Of a stretch of 28,889 bases of DNA, positions 14,420 to 22,112 are shown in pieces. The first letter of the stretch is position 1. Each line of letters begins with the position of its first letter. Source of the DNA: Deltaproteobacteria bacterium UBA5799. GTDB taxonomy: Bacteria > Desulfobacterota > GWC2-55-46. The stretch lies in contig DIDN01000026.1 in NCBI GenBank assembly GCA_002418185.1, forward strand, positions 1 to 28,889, given 5' to 3'. The position numbers and the translations under genes were made by a program. The notes beneath the pieces are model-generated. The model had not been told where the DNA came from, made no database searches, and saw only the letters and a list, made by a program, of their open reading frames with translations.

Positions 14420-14976
14420 AGTACCTTGGAAAAGGGGAGGCGCCGCAGGGGAAGCTCTTGAAGGTCGTACTCTTTTCAGGGCTCCTCTACCTCGCATTCT
14501 CGCACCTGTCGGGTATAGTGATACACGCCGAGAGGATAGGGTGGAGCTACGACGCCGTAGTGGGCCATTACCTCGGCTCAGAGGAGACCTTCAAGAACCC
14601 GGTATCCTTCCAGGGGCTTCTCGAGATAACGCACATGCACATGTTCTCAATGGGCATCGCCATACTGCTTGCCGGGCACCTGGCCGCTGCGCTCCCGATT
14701 TCAGGCACGGCAAAGTACCTTCTCGTCCTGGTGCCGATCGCGTCCGGCCTCGCTGACGCGCTCTCAAGCTGGCTCATAGTCTATGCCGCCGCCGGTTTCG
14801 CCTACATGAAGATTGCCTCGCTTACAATTTTCGAAGTCTCCTTTGCCGTGCTCCTTGCCGCGGCCTTCCTTTCCCTCAGGGGCGCGAAAAACGGTGCGCC
14901 CTCGGGCAACGGGGCCCGCATGCCGGAGAGGCATGCCGCCTCCGCCCCGCGACCAGCCTCGCCAAAAAATAAGTAA
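14416..14976 (+). CDS. Polytopic membrane protein with His-rich helix
   Basis: A 186-residue protein with about four membrane helices (near 14-36, 72-92, 100-122 and 130-153) and a charged, proline/alanine-rich C-terminal tail. Histidines cluster around helix 2 (ITHMHMFSMG, His73 and His75; also His51 and His88). They could bind heme or a metal, but no known signature is complete. The ATG overlaps the TGA of the FMN-binding gene, so the two products probably act together. The open frame extends upstream, but only within that gene. I recognise no named family; related sequences occur next to FMN-binding proteins in deltaproteobacteria. Confidence 0.75.
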   Translation: MKYLGKGEAPQGKLLKVVLFSGLLYLAFSHLSGIVIHAERIGWSYDAVVGHYLGSEETFKNPVSFQGLLEITHMHMFSMGIAILLAGHLAAALPISGTAKYLLVLVPIASGLADALSSWLIVYAAAGFAYMKIASLTIFEVSFAVLLAAAFLSLRGAKNGAPSGNGARMPERHAASAPRPASPKNK

Positions 14977-15002
14977 ATTCAACCGCTTGAAAAAAACTTT
15001 TA

Positions 15003-15032
15003 TTGACCGAGGGCCTGCCCGGGAGATAAAAT
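15003..15032 (+). promoter_or_regulatory. Promoter of the b-type cytochrome gene
   Basis: TTGACC (15003-15008, 5/6 to -35) is followed after 18 bases by TAAAAT (15027-15032, 5/6 to -10). It lies about 87 bases before the cytochrome ATG at 15119. This suggests the cytochrome gene can be transcribed apart from the two genes upstream. Confidence 0.5.
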
Positions 15033-15118
15033 GAACTGGTGGAGTTTGTATGCCCTGGTCATATTCGGGGCAGATTGCCCGCGGCTTGCAGCGGGGAGTT
15101 TCATTAAAGGAGTTCGAC

Positions 15119-15865
15119 ATGGGCCACATCGCAAAGGCGGACCTCAGGGAATATCAGGTCTGGGACAGGACCACCCGATGGTTCCACTGGATAAATTTCG
15201 CCTCTGTCCTCGGGCTTATAGCCCTCGGCACTGTCATCCTTTTCAGCAAGGAGCTGGGCATAGGGGACGACGGCAAGGTGCTCCTTAAGACCTTCCACGT
15301 GCTGACGGGCTATGTCTTTGTCGTGAACCTTCTCTGGAGGGTCGTCTGGGGCTTTATCGGCAACCGGTACGCGAGGTGGAAGGCCGTGCTGCCCTTTGGC
15401 CGGGGCTACATGGCGGAGCTGAGGGAATACTCGGCAGGCTTCAGGAGGGGCGACGCGCCCGGCTGGCTCGGGCATAACCCGGCCGGTAAGCTCATGGTCG
15501 CGGCGCTCTTTGCGGTCCTCCTTGCGATGGGCGGGTCGGGGCTCATGCTCGCAGGCACCGACATCTACTACCCGCCATTCGGCGGAAGCGTAAAGTCGTG
15601 GATAGCCGAAGACCGGTCCGACCTCGAGGCCATAAGGCCCTACTCCAAAGAGAACGTGAACGAGTCGAGGTATAACGAGATGCGGGTATTGAGGAAGCCG
15701 TTCATAACGACTCACGAAACGCTATATTACGTCCTTCTCGCCCTCATAGCCGCGCATATCGCTGGCGCGGTCGTGACCGACGTAAAGGAAAGGAACGGCA
15801 TAATCTCGGCCATGTTCACGGGCAGGAAGGTCTTCGGAAAGAGGCCGGTCGATTACGAGGGGTAG
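15119..15865 (+). CDS. Cytochrome b561-type (hydrogenase/dehydrogenase cytochrome b) subunit
   Basis: A 248-residue, four-helix diheme b-type cytochrome. Candidate heme ligands are His23 (RWFHW), His60 (KTFHVLTGY) and the two histidines in THETLYYVLLALIAAHIAG. The TTRWFHWINF start is typical of the b561/Ni-Fe-hydrogenase cytochrome b family. ATG 15119 has AAAGGAG six bases upstream; the in-frame ATG at 15050 is unsupported. Such proteins move electrons between a periplasmic or membrane redox partner and the quinone pool. No hydrogenase genes are present here, so the FMN-binding protein upstream is the best partner candidate. Confidence 0.88.
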   Translation: MGHIAKADLREYQVWDRTTRWFHWINFASVLGLIALGTVILFSKELGIGDDGKVLLKTFHVLTGYVFVVNLLWRVVWGFIGNRYARWKAVLPFGRGYMAELREYSAGFRRGDAPGWLGHNPAGKLMVAALFAVLLAMGGSGLMLAGTDIYYPPFGGSVKSWIAEDRSDLEAIRPYSKENVNESRYNEMRVLRKPFITTHETLYYVLLALIAAHIAGAVVTDVKERNGIISAMFTGRKVFGKRPVDYEG

Positions 15866-15872
15866 CTTCAAT

Positions 15873-15906
15873 GGATGGACGGTTCAGTTGGCGGACCCGT
15901 CCATCC
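15873..15906. terminator. Inverted repeat between convergent genes
   Basis: GGATGGACGG (15873-15882) and CCGTCCATCC (15897-15906) form perfect 10-bp arms around a 14-base loop, exactly where the cytochrome b gene (plus) and the lipoprotein gene (minus) converge. The right arm lies in the last codons of the lipoprotein gene. There is no T-tract, so bidirectional termination is only a suggestion. Confidence 0.4.
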
Positions 15907-16603
15907 GCGACTTTACGACATACCGTATACCGTTACTTGTCGCCTCCAGCACCTCAATCTCCATGCCCCTGAAGCGTACCGTCCCCGGCGTCCCCGATTC
16001 AGGGAGGTCGTAGACGAGTTGCTGCGATATCGAGGGCGCAGCCGCACCCCCCCTGTACTCCCGGTAATCCAGCCTCACGGCGTTTCCCGACCTGCCGGCG
16101 TAGGAAAGCTCGCGCTTTACGGAACCCCTCCTGTAGAAGCTCTTCATATCAAGGAACCTCTCGGGCCTCGGCTCCCACGCCCTTACGAGGCCGAGGGCGC
16201 AGGCCGCGTCGCCATATGCCGCGCCTTCCGGGTCGACCGCGATGCAGTACTTCCACGGGACAGGGCTCCCGTCCGAGGTCCTGGGCCTCAGCTTCTCGCT
16301 CCTGTACAGGACCCCTCCGCCTGGGAGCTTACCGTAGGGCTTGAGCTCCATGCCTTTCCTTATTGTGGGATACTCGGCCCCGGCCTGGGGAGGGGGGGTG
16401 AAGTCGGAGACGGCTACAAGCGCCTGCCTGACGATAACCCTCTCTTCCACGGCGACCGCCTCGCCTGTATTTTTTTCTTGCACCTGGCCGATGACGTAGG
16501 AAACCGTCTCCGCGTCGAACGTGTCCGGCTCAACGGGCATTATGGCCGCGCACCCGAGTAAAAGGGACGCGAAGGCTATGGACAGCAGGGCGGGTCTTGC
16601 CAT
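15884..16603 (-). CDS. Lipoprotein of unknown function
   Basis: A 239-residue protein from ATG 16603, which has a strong AAGGAGGA just upstream. It has a signal peptide with a lipobox ending in LLLGC (Cys17), so it should be lipid-anchored in the envelope. The mature part is soluble and beta-rich with no membrane helix. Two further cysteines lie in the WKYCIAVDPEGAAYGDAACALG region and may form a disulfide. I recognise no family. It is divergent from the ferritin-like/receiver gene with 97 bases between them, so the two may share regulation. Confidence 0.78.
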   Translation of the reverse strand: MARPALLSIAFASLLLGCAAIMPVEPDTFDAETVSYVIGQVQEKNTGEAVAVEERVIVRQALVAVSDFTPPPQAGAEYPTIRKGMELKPYGKLPGGGVLYRSEKLRPRTSDGSPVPWKYCIAVDPEGAAYGDAACALGLVRAWEPRPERFLDMKSFYRRGSVKRELSYAGRSGNAVRLDYREYRGGAAAPSISQQLVYDLPESGTPGTVRFRGMEIEVLEATSNGIRYVVKSRMDGSAN

Positions 16604-16623
16604 TTGGTCCTCCTTGGGCCCGA

Positions 16624-16651
16624 TTGCCGCCGGGCGTCGATATGATATATT
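16624..16651 (+). promoter_or_regulatory. Promoter of the ferritin-like/receiver gene
   Basis: TTGCCG (16624-16629) is followed after 16 bases by TATATT (16646-16651, 5/6 to -10). It lies in a short AT-rich island between divergent genes. The predicted start is about 43 bases before the ATG at 16701. Confidence 0.45.
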
Positions 16652-16700
16652 TGAAAGGTGGCCCGAGTTCCGCCGGGCCCGGAGCCCTTGCGCGGAGACA

Positions 16701-17579
16701 ATGGAAAACCAGAGAGACATCATAAACTGGCTGGCCTCCGTCGAGGAAAAGGCCTCGAGGGTCTACGCCTCTGCCGCAAGGGCCTTTGAGGGCGACAGGG
16801 AGCTTTCGGGCCTCTTGCGCCACCTCTCTGACGAAGAGAGGACGCACCATGACCTCATCCTCCGTGCCGGAGAGGCCCTTTCAGGCCGGGAAGGCGCCTT
16901 TCTGGTCTCATTCGACCAGGATGCCAGGCGCAAGGTGGAGAAACCCTTTGAGGAGATCTCCTCCGGGCTTGAACGCGGCGCCCTCTCAAGCGAGGAGCTC
17001 CTCGGGCACATTATATCCATAGAGTTTTCGGAGTTCAACGACATCTTCCTCTATTACCTGGACGTCCTCAGGGAAAGCTCTAATGAAGAGCTCGCCGGGT
17101 TTGTCCGGGAGATGGAGGGGCACAAGGAGCACATAACGGAATTCCTCTCGGGAAGGCCGGGGCTAAACGCCCTTAGGGAGAGGGCCTTGAGGCTGCCTGA
17201 GGCCTCAATGGAAAGGATACTCATAGTGGAGGACCACGAAATGAACCTCAAGCTCCTGAGGGCGGTGCTCGCCAGAGAGGGGCTCATAGAGAGCGCGACG
17301 AACGGCCATGACGCGCTCAAGGCCATAGAGTCGGGCCGCCGGTTCGCCGTGGTGGTGTCAGATGTCGACCTGCCCGGGATAAGCGGGGTAGAGCTCTATC
17401 TGAAGGCCGTGGAAAGGTCCCCGCGCCTTAAGTCCAGGTTCGTCTTCATAACCGCCGCCCCGGAGTCCGGGAACGCCAGGTTCGCCGTGGAAAGGAGGCT
17501 CAAGTTATTGAGGAAACCGGCCCCCATAAGCGTCATCAGGCAGACGGTCCGGGACGTCATCGGCTCTGAAAAGGACTGA
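16701..17579 (+). CDS. Ferritin-like (rubrerythrin-type) domain fused to a response-regulator receiver
   Basis: A 292-residue soluble protein with two domains. Residues 5-150 form a four-helix ferritin-like bundle with candidate diiron ligands in the rubrerythrin order: Glu15/16 (helix 1), Glu46-x2-His49 (helix 2), Glu108-x2-Glu111 (helix 3), and Glu137/Glu139/His141/His144 (helix 4, where the usual ExxH spacing is altered). Residues 172-288 form a complete receiver: acidic pair Glu177-Asp178, phospho-accepting Asp221 in SDVDLPG, Thr251, and Lys272 in RKP. There is no DNA-binding or enzymatic output domain. The start at 16701 matches the onset of helix 1; the upstream open frame is the shadow of the lipoprotein gene. 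It may link iron, oxygen or peroxide state to a phosphorelay. No kinase gene is adjacent. Confidence 0.85.
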   Translation: MENQRDIINWLASVEEKASRVYASAARAFEGDRELSGLLRHLSDEERTHHDLILRAGEALSGREGAFLVSFDQDARRKVEKPFEEISSGLERGALSSEELLGHIISIEFSEFNDIFLYYLDVLRESSNEELAGFVREMEGHKEHITEFLSGRPGLNALRERALRLPEASMERILIVEDHEMNLKLLRAVLAREGLIESATNGHDALKAIESGRRFAVVVSDVDLPGISGVELYLKAVERSPRLKSRFVFITAAPESGNARFAVERRLKLLRKPAPISVIRQTVRDVIGSEKD

Positions 17580-17648
17580 ATTGCCTCAACGCCCCCGGGC
17601 GGAATGCCCCTTTCTGCCGCCACCAATGCCCCGCCCCGTTGTATCTCG

Positions 17649-17677
17649 TTGAAAAGTTCCGGAAAAAGTTGTAAAAG
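17649..17677 (+). promoter_or_regulatory. Promoter of the secreted hypothetical protein
   Basis: TTGAAA (17649-17654, 5/6 to -35) is followed after 17 bases by TAAAAG (17672-17677, 4/6 to -10). It lies about 80 bases before the ATG at 17757. Confidence 0.45.
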
Positions 17678-17756
17678 AGGACAATGAACCCCTCCGCGGC
17701 AAGCTCAGGGGATTTGCCCCAAGATGATTAAACCCCTTTTTTCCTGGAAGGCTGAG

Positions 17757-18302
17757 ATGAACCTTAGGAATGTGGCTGCATGCGCTGCACTGGCTCAATT
17801 GGCCTGGGTGCTCGTCTCGCCCGGTTGCATGGCCCTGGCCGCTCCTCAGGAGGAATACGTATTCAGTTCCTTTCTTGCCAACGGGAAGAAGGCCGGGAAC
17901 CTGGTGCTCGGAAAGACGACCATCGAAGAGGCCATGAAGATGCACCCCGAGGCGCCGTTCAAGCCCTATGACGGGGACGTCCGTCCTGCCGAGGAGGACC
18001 CTTCCGCCCTGGGCGGCCTCCCGGAGCTCAAGTACGTCTACAACCCCTGGCAGACGATGTACTCGCTCTATTTCAACGACGAGGAGAGGCTCGTCGTGGT
18101 CTCCGAGCTGAAGGAGCTCGGAAAGCTTTCGGAAAAAGATCTGCTCAAGGAATACCCCGGCCTCTCGGAGGCTTACCGCGACAACCGCACCATCGAGTAC
18201 CGTTCCAGTCTTGGTCCGTGCGTCGTGCTTACGGCAAGGGTGGGGTCGGCCGCGAGGTGGGTCGAGGAGGTCTCCTTTGCCTATACCTGCGAGACGCGCT
18301 GA
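17757..18302 (+). CDS. Secreted protein of unknown function
   Basis: A 181-residue protein with an N-terminal signal peptide ending near MALA-AP (about residue 28-29). A cysteine at VSPGC does not fit a lipobox well, so periplasmic secretion is more likely than lipidation. The mature domain is mixed alpha/beta, with LVLGKTTIEEAMKMHPEAP near its start, a pattern seen in small periplasmic SmpA/BamE-like or hypothetical proteins, but I cannot assign a family. Two cysteines near the C terminus could pair. ATG 17757 has GGAAGG upstream; an in-frame ATG at 17724 would put charged residues before the signal. It appears monocistronic. Confidence 0.7.
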   Translation: MNLRNVAACAALAQLAWVLVSPGCMALAAPQEEYVFSSFLANGKKAGNLVLGKTTIEEAMKMHPEAPFKPYDGDVRPAEEDPSALGGLPELKYVYNPWQTMYSLYFNDEERLVVVSELKELGKLSEKDLLKEYPGLSEAYRDNRTIEYRSSLGPCVVLTARVGSAARWVEEVSFAYTCETR

Positions 18303-18456
18303 AGGTCCATAGCCGCGGTTTCCGCCCTTTCCATTTTCCGGAGGCCTTTCTGGGCGTCGCAGCCGATTTCAACGAGATATGCGAGATATACAGGGATTAA
18401 CCGCAAAGAATAAAGTCCGGTCGCCCCATAGCCGATTCGGTCAGGCGAGTTCCCGC

Positions 18457-18939
18457 CTAGAGCTTATAGCCGATCTTCCTGAGGAAGTGTTTCCTCTCCA
18501 GCCTGTCCTGCTCCCCCTCGGTCATGAGCGGGCTGAAGCCGTCCACCACGCCCACGACGCCTTTCCCCTGCCCGGTCCTTGTTACTATCACCTGGAGCGG
18601 GTTGGCGGTCGCGCACCAGATTGAGCACACCTCCGGGCAGGCCTTTATCTGGTTCAGCACGCTTATCGGGTACGCCCCCTTGAGGACGACGATGAAGAGG
18701 TGCCCCGCGCCTATTGCCACCGCGTTGTCGGCAGCCGCCTTCACGAGCGAGTCGTCGTTGCCTTCGACCCTCACCAGGCACGGGCCCGACGCCTCGGCGA
18801 GCGCAACGCCGAAACTCGCCTCTGGCAGGGTGGTCCTTATTATCTCGTAGAGGTCCTCGACGGTCTTTATGAAATGGGCCTGGCCCAGGATGACGTTGGC
18901 TCCTTCGGGTATCTCGACATCAACGGCCTCGAGCTCCAT
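18457..18939 (-). CDS. Adenosine-specific kinase family protein
   Basis: A 160-residue cytosolic protein. It matches the adenosine-specific kinase family (PF04008) almost from end to end: PEGANVILGQAHFIKTVEDL, the ALAEASGPCLVRVEGND block, NAVAIGAGHLF, and CSIWCATANPLQVIV with VGVVDG. The family is known mainly from archaea, thermophiles and deltaproteobacteria, and its in vivo role is poorly defined. ATG 18939 is preceded by AAGGAGGG and gives the normal length; the longer upstream frame has no family resemblance. It lies downstream of the tol-pal terminator on the same strand and is separately expressed. Confidence 0.88.
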   Translation of the reverse strand: MELEAVDVEIPEGANVILGQAHFIKTVEDLYEIIRTTLPEASFGVALAEASGPCLVRVEGNDDSLVKAAADNAVAIGAGHLFIVVLKGAYPISVLNQIKACPEVCSIWCATANPLQVIVTRTGQGKGVVGVVDGFSPLMTEGEQDRLERKHFLRKIGYKL

Positions 18940-19108
18940 GCCGTCCCTCCTTTGTTTGGATGGGTATGCGTCTTTTTTTTCTCGCAGGCGCGGGGATGAA
19001 ATAGAGCTGCCTTGCTCCATCTCGAAGATAGCAGATAAACGCCTGACGGGCAAGTCCGCGCCCTGTTGCCGTGTTGCTGGCTTGAGCGTTCATGAGATGT
19101 CATCGGGC

Positions 19109-19150
19109 AAAAAAAGGCCGGGGGCGCGCCTTTTGGCGCGCGCCCCCGGC
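19109..19150 (-). terminator. Intrinsic terminator of the tol-pal operon
   Basis: On the minus strand a very stable GC-rich stem (GCCGGGGGCGCG(CG)CC paired with its complement, 14-16 bp with a two-base bulge) has an AAAA loop and is followed by seven T residues (19109-19115 on the plus strand). It lies 23 bases after the cpoB stop. Confidence 0.92.
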
Positions 19151-19173
19151 AACGGGACGGGGTCTTACGCGGG

Positions 19174-20121
19174 CTACTTCAGTGTCTCAAGCTTCTTGCG
19201 CGCGAGCCCGGCCTCTCCGGACTTCGGATACTTCTGTATTACCTCCTGGAGGAGCACGCCAGCCTCTTTCTTGGCCCCCAGCTTTTCGAACGCGAACGCC
19301 TGCTTGAGGAGCGAGGCAGGGGTCTTTTCGCTCCCGGGGTATTTCTTGAGGGCCTTGTCGAATTCGAGGATGGCCATCTCCATGTCGCCCCTGGCGTAGT
19401 ATATCTCGCCTATCCAGTACTGGGCGTTCCCCGCGAGCTTGTGGTCGGGGTGCGTGGAAAGGAGCTTCTGGAAGGACTGCAGCGCGTTCGAATAGTCCTT
19501 GGCGGTGGTCTCCCTGAAGCCCTTGTTGTAGAGCTCCTCGGCGCCGTCCGGCTTTTCTCCCGCGGCCTCCTTGATCCCTGCCGCGTCAGCCCTGACCCCG
19601 GCAACGGCCTTCTCGAGCCTGGCCGCCTGGCTGCCGAGGGACGCAATCTCGTCCTTGAGCTCGCCCAGGCGGGAGTCGTTGTACTGCTGCGATATTTCCA
19701 TGGAGGCGAGGCCGTCCTGCACGGACTTTATAGAGGACTCGATCGTCGCGAGCCTCCTTTCCAGGTCCGCCGAGTTCGAGTCCGCCGCCCTGACCGCTTC
19801 GATCAACTCCTCCTTTTCATGGGAGCCTTCTTCGAGGCTGCCCCTCACGAAGGCCATGTCCTGCCTGAGCTTGTCGAGGCCGATATTGGACTCGGCAAGG
19901 CTCCTCTTGAGCCCATCGACGTCTTCCCTCAGGCTTGAGAGGCCCCCGGAGCCCTCGAGTTTCGCCACCTTGCTCTTCAGGGCCTCGTTGTCCTTCACGA
20001 GCCGGTCCACGTCGTTCATGAGCTTTTCCTGCTCGCCCGTCATTATGGGGAAGCCGGGGCCGCAGGCCGGTATGGACATCGCAAGGAAAAGAAGCGCTAT
20101 GAAAGCTGAATGTCTTTTCAT
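19174..20121 (-). CDS. cpoB: Tol-Pal system protein CpoB/YbgF
   Basis: A 315-residue envelope protein that helps coordinate outer-membrane constriction with peptidoglycan synthesis in the Tol-Pal system. The N-terminal signal has a candidate lipobox SIPAC (Cys20), so this homolog may be a lipoprotein, whereas the E. coli protein is periplasmic. A long coiled coil (about 27-165) is followed by three tetratricopeptide repeats (about 193-310), including GFRETTAKDYSNALQSF and AQYWIGEIYYARGDM. It is the last gene of the operon, six bases after pal, and is followed by a strong terminator. Confidence 0.92.
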   Translation of the reverse strand: MKRHSAFIALLFLAMSIPACGPGFPIMTGEQEKLMNDVDRLVKDNEALKSKVAKLEGSGGLSSLREDVDGLKRSLAESNIGLDKLRQDMAFVRGSLEEGSHEKEELIEAVRAADSNSADLERRLATIESSIKSVQDGLASMEISQQYNDSRLGELKDEIASLGSQAARLEKAVAGVRADAAGIKEAAGEKPDGAEELYNKGFRETTAKDYSNALQSFQKLLSTHPDHKLAGNAQYWIGEIYYARGDMEMAILEFDKALKKYPGSEKTPASLLKQAFAFEKLGAKKEAGVLLQEVIQKYPKSGEAGLARKKLETLK

Positions 20122-20127
20122 CTCCGC

Positions 20128-20736
20128 TCAGTTCGCTACTATTACGAATTCCGCGCGCCTGTTCTTGGACCAGGCCTCCTCGTTCGAGCCGGCGACCGCC
20201 GGCTTTTCCTCGCCGTAGCTCACTACTTCCATCCTGTCGGACGTGACGCCGAGGTCCTCGAGATATTTCTTTACGCTCCTGGCCCGCTTGTCGCCGAGCG
20301 CGAGGTTGTATTCAGTCTCGCCGCGCTCGTCCGCGTGCCCCTCGACCCTGATCCTCACGTTGGAATTAAGGCCCAGCCACTTGGCGTTCCTGGCGAGGTT
20401 GTCGAGGTCCGCGTCCCTTATCGTGTACCTGTCGTAATCGAAGTAGATGGTATAGAGGAGCCCCTTTTCCGCCGCCTTCATCGTGAGCTCGTCGCCCGCC
20501 GAGAGGGAGGAGTAGCTGCCGCCGGTCCTCGCGTCGGTCGTGCCGAGTATGTCCTCGGCCGTCACGTCGCCCGATATGACCCCCTCATCGGGGACCACCA
20601 CCGCCTCGGATTCGGCGGCTTCGCCCGGCGCTGCGGCCTCCCCGGCAAGGTCTTCCGTAGCCATTCTTTTACTGCATCCGGCCGCAAGCAGGAAAACAAG
20701 CAATATGACCGGCAGTGTACTGAGAGCCCGTTTCAT
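20128..20736 (-). CDS. pal: Peptidoglycan-associated lipoprotein Pal
   Basis: A 202-residue outer-membrane lipoprotein with lipobox LAAGC (Cys21), an acidic alanine-rich linker, and an OmpA-type peptidoglycan-binding domain (about 95-200). The domain has FDYDRYTIRD, VEGHADERGETEYNLALGDKRA and KNRRAEFV, all diagnostic of Pal. ATG 20736 directly precedes the signal peptide; the upstream in-frame extension is hydrophilic and unlikely. Pal links the outer membrane to peptidoglycan and is moved by TolQRA through TolB, whose genes lie just upstream. Confidence 0.95.
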   Translation of the reverse strand: MKRALSTLPVILLVFLLAAGCSKRMATEDLAGEAAAPGEAAESEAVVVPDEGVISGDVTAEDILGTTDARTGGSYSSLSAGDELTMKAAEKGLLYTIYFDYDRYTIRDADLDNLARNAKWLGLNSNVRIRVEGHADERGETEYNLALGDKRARSVKKYLEDLGVTSDRMEVVSYGEEKPAVAGSNEEAWSKNRRAEFVIVAN

Positions 20737-20774
20737 TTCTTTACCCCTCCTGTCTGGATGTTCGTGGTACGTGG

Positions 20775-22112
20775 TCACTTGAGGTATGGCGACCAGGCCG
20801 GTGCCTTTTCGCCGCCAACCCCTGTATCTATTCTCGCTACCTCTGTCCCGTCGGAGCGTATCACCTTGAGCGACGAGACGCCTTTCACCGTGGAGCTGTA
20901 GACTATGTGCCGGCTGTCAGGGGCCCATGAAGGGCTCCTGTTGTCGCCGTTGAAAGTAAGCTGGACCGGCTTTTCGCCGTCGGGCCTGACCACCCAGATG
21001 TTGAAGCCCTTGTCGGAGCGTGCGAAGGCTATCAATTTCCCGTCCGGCGACCATGCCGGGCTCGAATTGTACCTGCCGGAGAAGGTCAGTCGCCTGGACT
21101 TTCCGGAGAGCAAGTCTAACACATAGATATGCGGGTTTCCAGCGCTATCCGAGACGTAGGCGAGTTTTGTCCCGTCTGGAGACCACGACGGCGAGACGTC
21201 TATCCCGTGGTTGTTCGTGAGCTTCCTGTACTCCAGGGTCTTCAGGTCCAGGAGCACGAGCTCCGGGGAGTTGTCGCCGCTTATCGTGAGCGCAACCTTC
21301 GCGCCGTCCGGGGAGAACCTGCCGGAGATGTTCACGCCCGGCCTCACCGAAAGGGGCTCGTCCCTGCCGGTTGTGAGGTCCAGGAGGAACATGTAAGGCG
21401 CGCCCCTCTTGTAGGAGACATAGAGCATTTTATTGCCGTCCGGCGACCACTGGGGCGATAGGTTTATCGACCTGTTCCGGGTAAGCTTCACCGCGTTCTT
21501 CCCGTCGTAGTCGGCCATGTAGATCTCCTTGTTGCCGCCGCTGCCGGACACGAAGAGTATCTTGGTCGTGAATATGCCCCTGCTCCCGGTGAGCTCCTCG
21601 TAGAGCGAGTCCGAGAAGTAATGGACGACCCTCCTGGGGTTCTTCACCGACCCGGTGAGCTTTTTCCCGATTACCTGCCTTTCAGTGGTCGTATCGAAGA
21701 AGCGGACCTCCACCGTGAGCCTGTCGCCCTCGACCAGGAACCCGCCCTTCAAGAGGGCCTGGGCCCCTATCGTCCGCCAGTTCCTGAAGTTGGTCTCCTC
21801 GGCCTTGAGTCCGGCGCTCCCCGCCTCTTCGATGTAGGCCTTCCGGTCGATGACGGTGAAGAACCCGGAGAACCTGAGGTCCGTGAGCGCCGCGTCAAGG
21901 AGCTCGTCCCGTATCGACTCCCTCAGGGCCCGTTCCTCAGCCGAGCGCGGCGCGGGGCCGAGGTCCTTGAACTCCTGGACGCCCATGGGGAGCTTCTTGA
22001 AAGCAGGGCCTGCCAGGTCTATATAGACCTTGTTGCCCGCGGCATGGGAAACCGCCGCCAGCGTAAGCGTAAAAACCGATAGAAACACGAACAGGAACAG
22101 TCTTCTTGTCAT
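20775..22112 (-). CDS. tolB: Tol-Pal translocation protein TolB
   Basis: A 445-residue periplasmic protein with a cleavable signal peptide (about 1-24, ending SHA-A), an N-terminal alpha/beta domain (about 28-160) and a C-terminal beta-propeller made of repeated SPxWSPDG-type PD40 blades (for example PQWSPDGNKMLYVS and PAWSPDGKLIAFAR). TolB binds Pal and TolA. Its ATG at 22112 overlaps the TGA of tolA (ATGA 22109-22112); an in-frame ATG four codons earlier lies within tolA and is less likely. Confidence 0.96.
   Translation of the reverse strand: MTRRLFLFVFLSVFTLTLAAVSHAAGNKVYIDLAGPAFKKLPMGVQEFKDLGPAPRSAEERALRESIRDELLDAALTDLRFSGFFTVIDRKAYIEEAGSAGLKAEETNFRNWRTIGAQALLKGGFLVEGDRLTVEVRFFDTTTERQVIGKKLTGSVKNPRRVVHYFSDSLYEELTGSRGIFTTKILFVSGSGGNKEIYMADYDGKNAVKLTRNRSINLSPQWSPDGNKMLYVSYKRGAPYMFLLDLTTGRDEPLSVRPGVNISGRFSPDGAKVALTISGDNSPELVLLDLKTLEYRKLTNNHGIDVSPSWSPDGTKLAYVSDSAGNPHIYVLDLLSGKSRRLTFSGRYNSSPAWSPDGKLIAFARSDKGFNIWVVRPDGEKPVQLTFNGDNRSPSWAPDSRHIVYSSTVKGVSSLKVIRSDGTEVARIDTGVGGEKAPAWSPYLK

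Noticed and set aside
15031..15288. Short open frame beginning with ATG at 15031
   Set aside because: It has no family resemblance, overlaps the cytochrome b gene in another frame and lies at the predicted -10.
18218..18456. Gene between the secreted protein and the adenosine-specific kinase
   Set aside because: Only short frames without ribosome sites or recognisable motifs are present.
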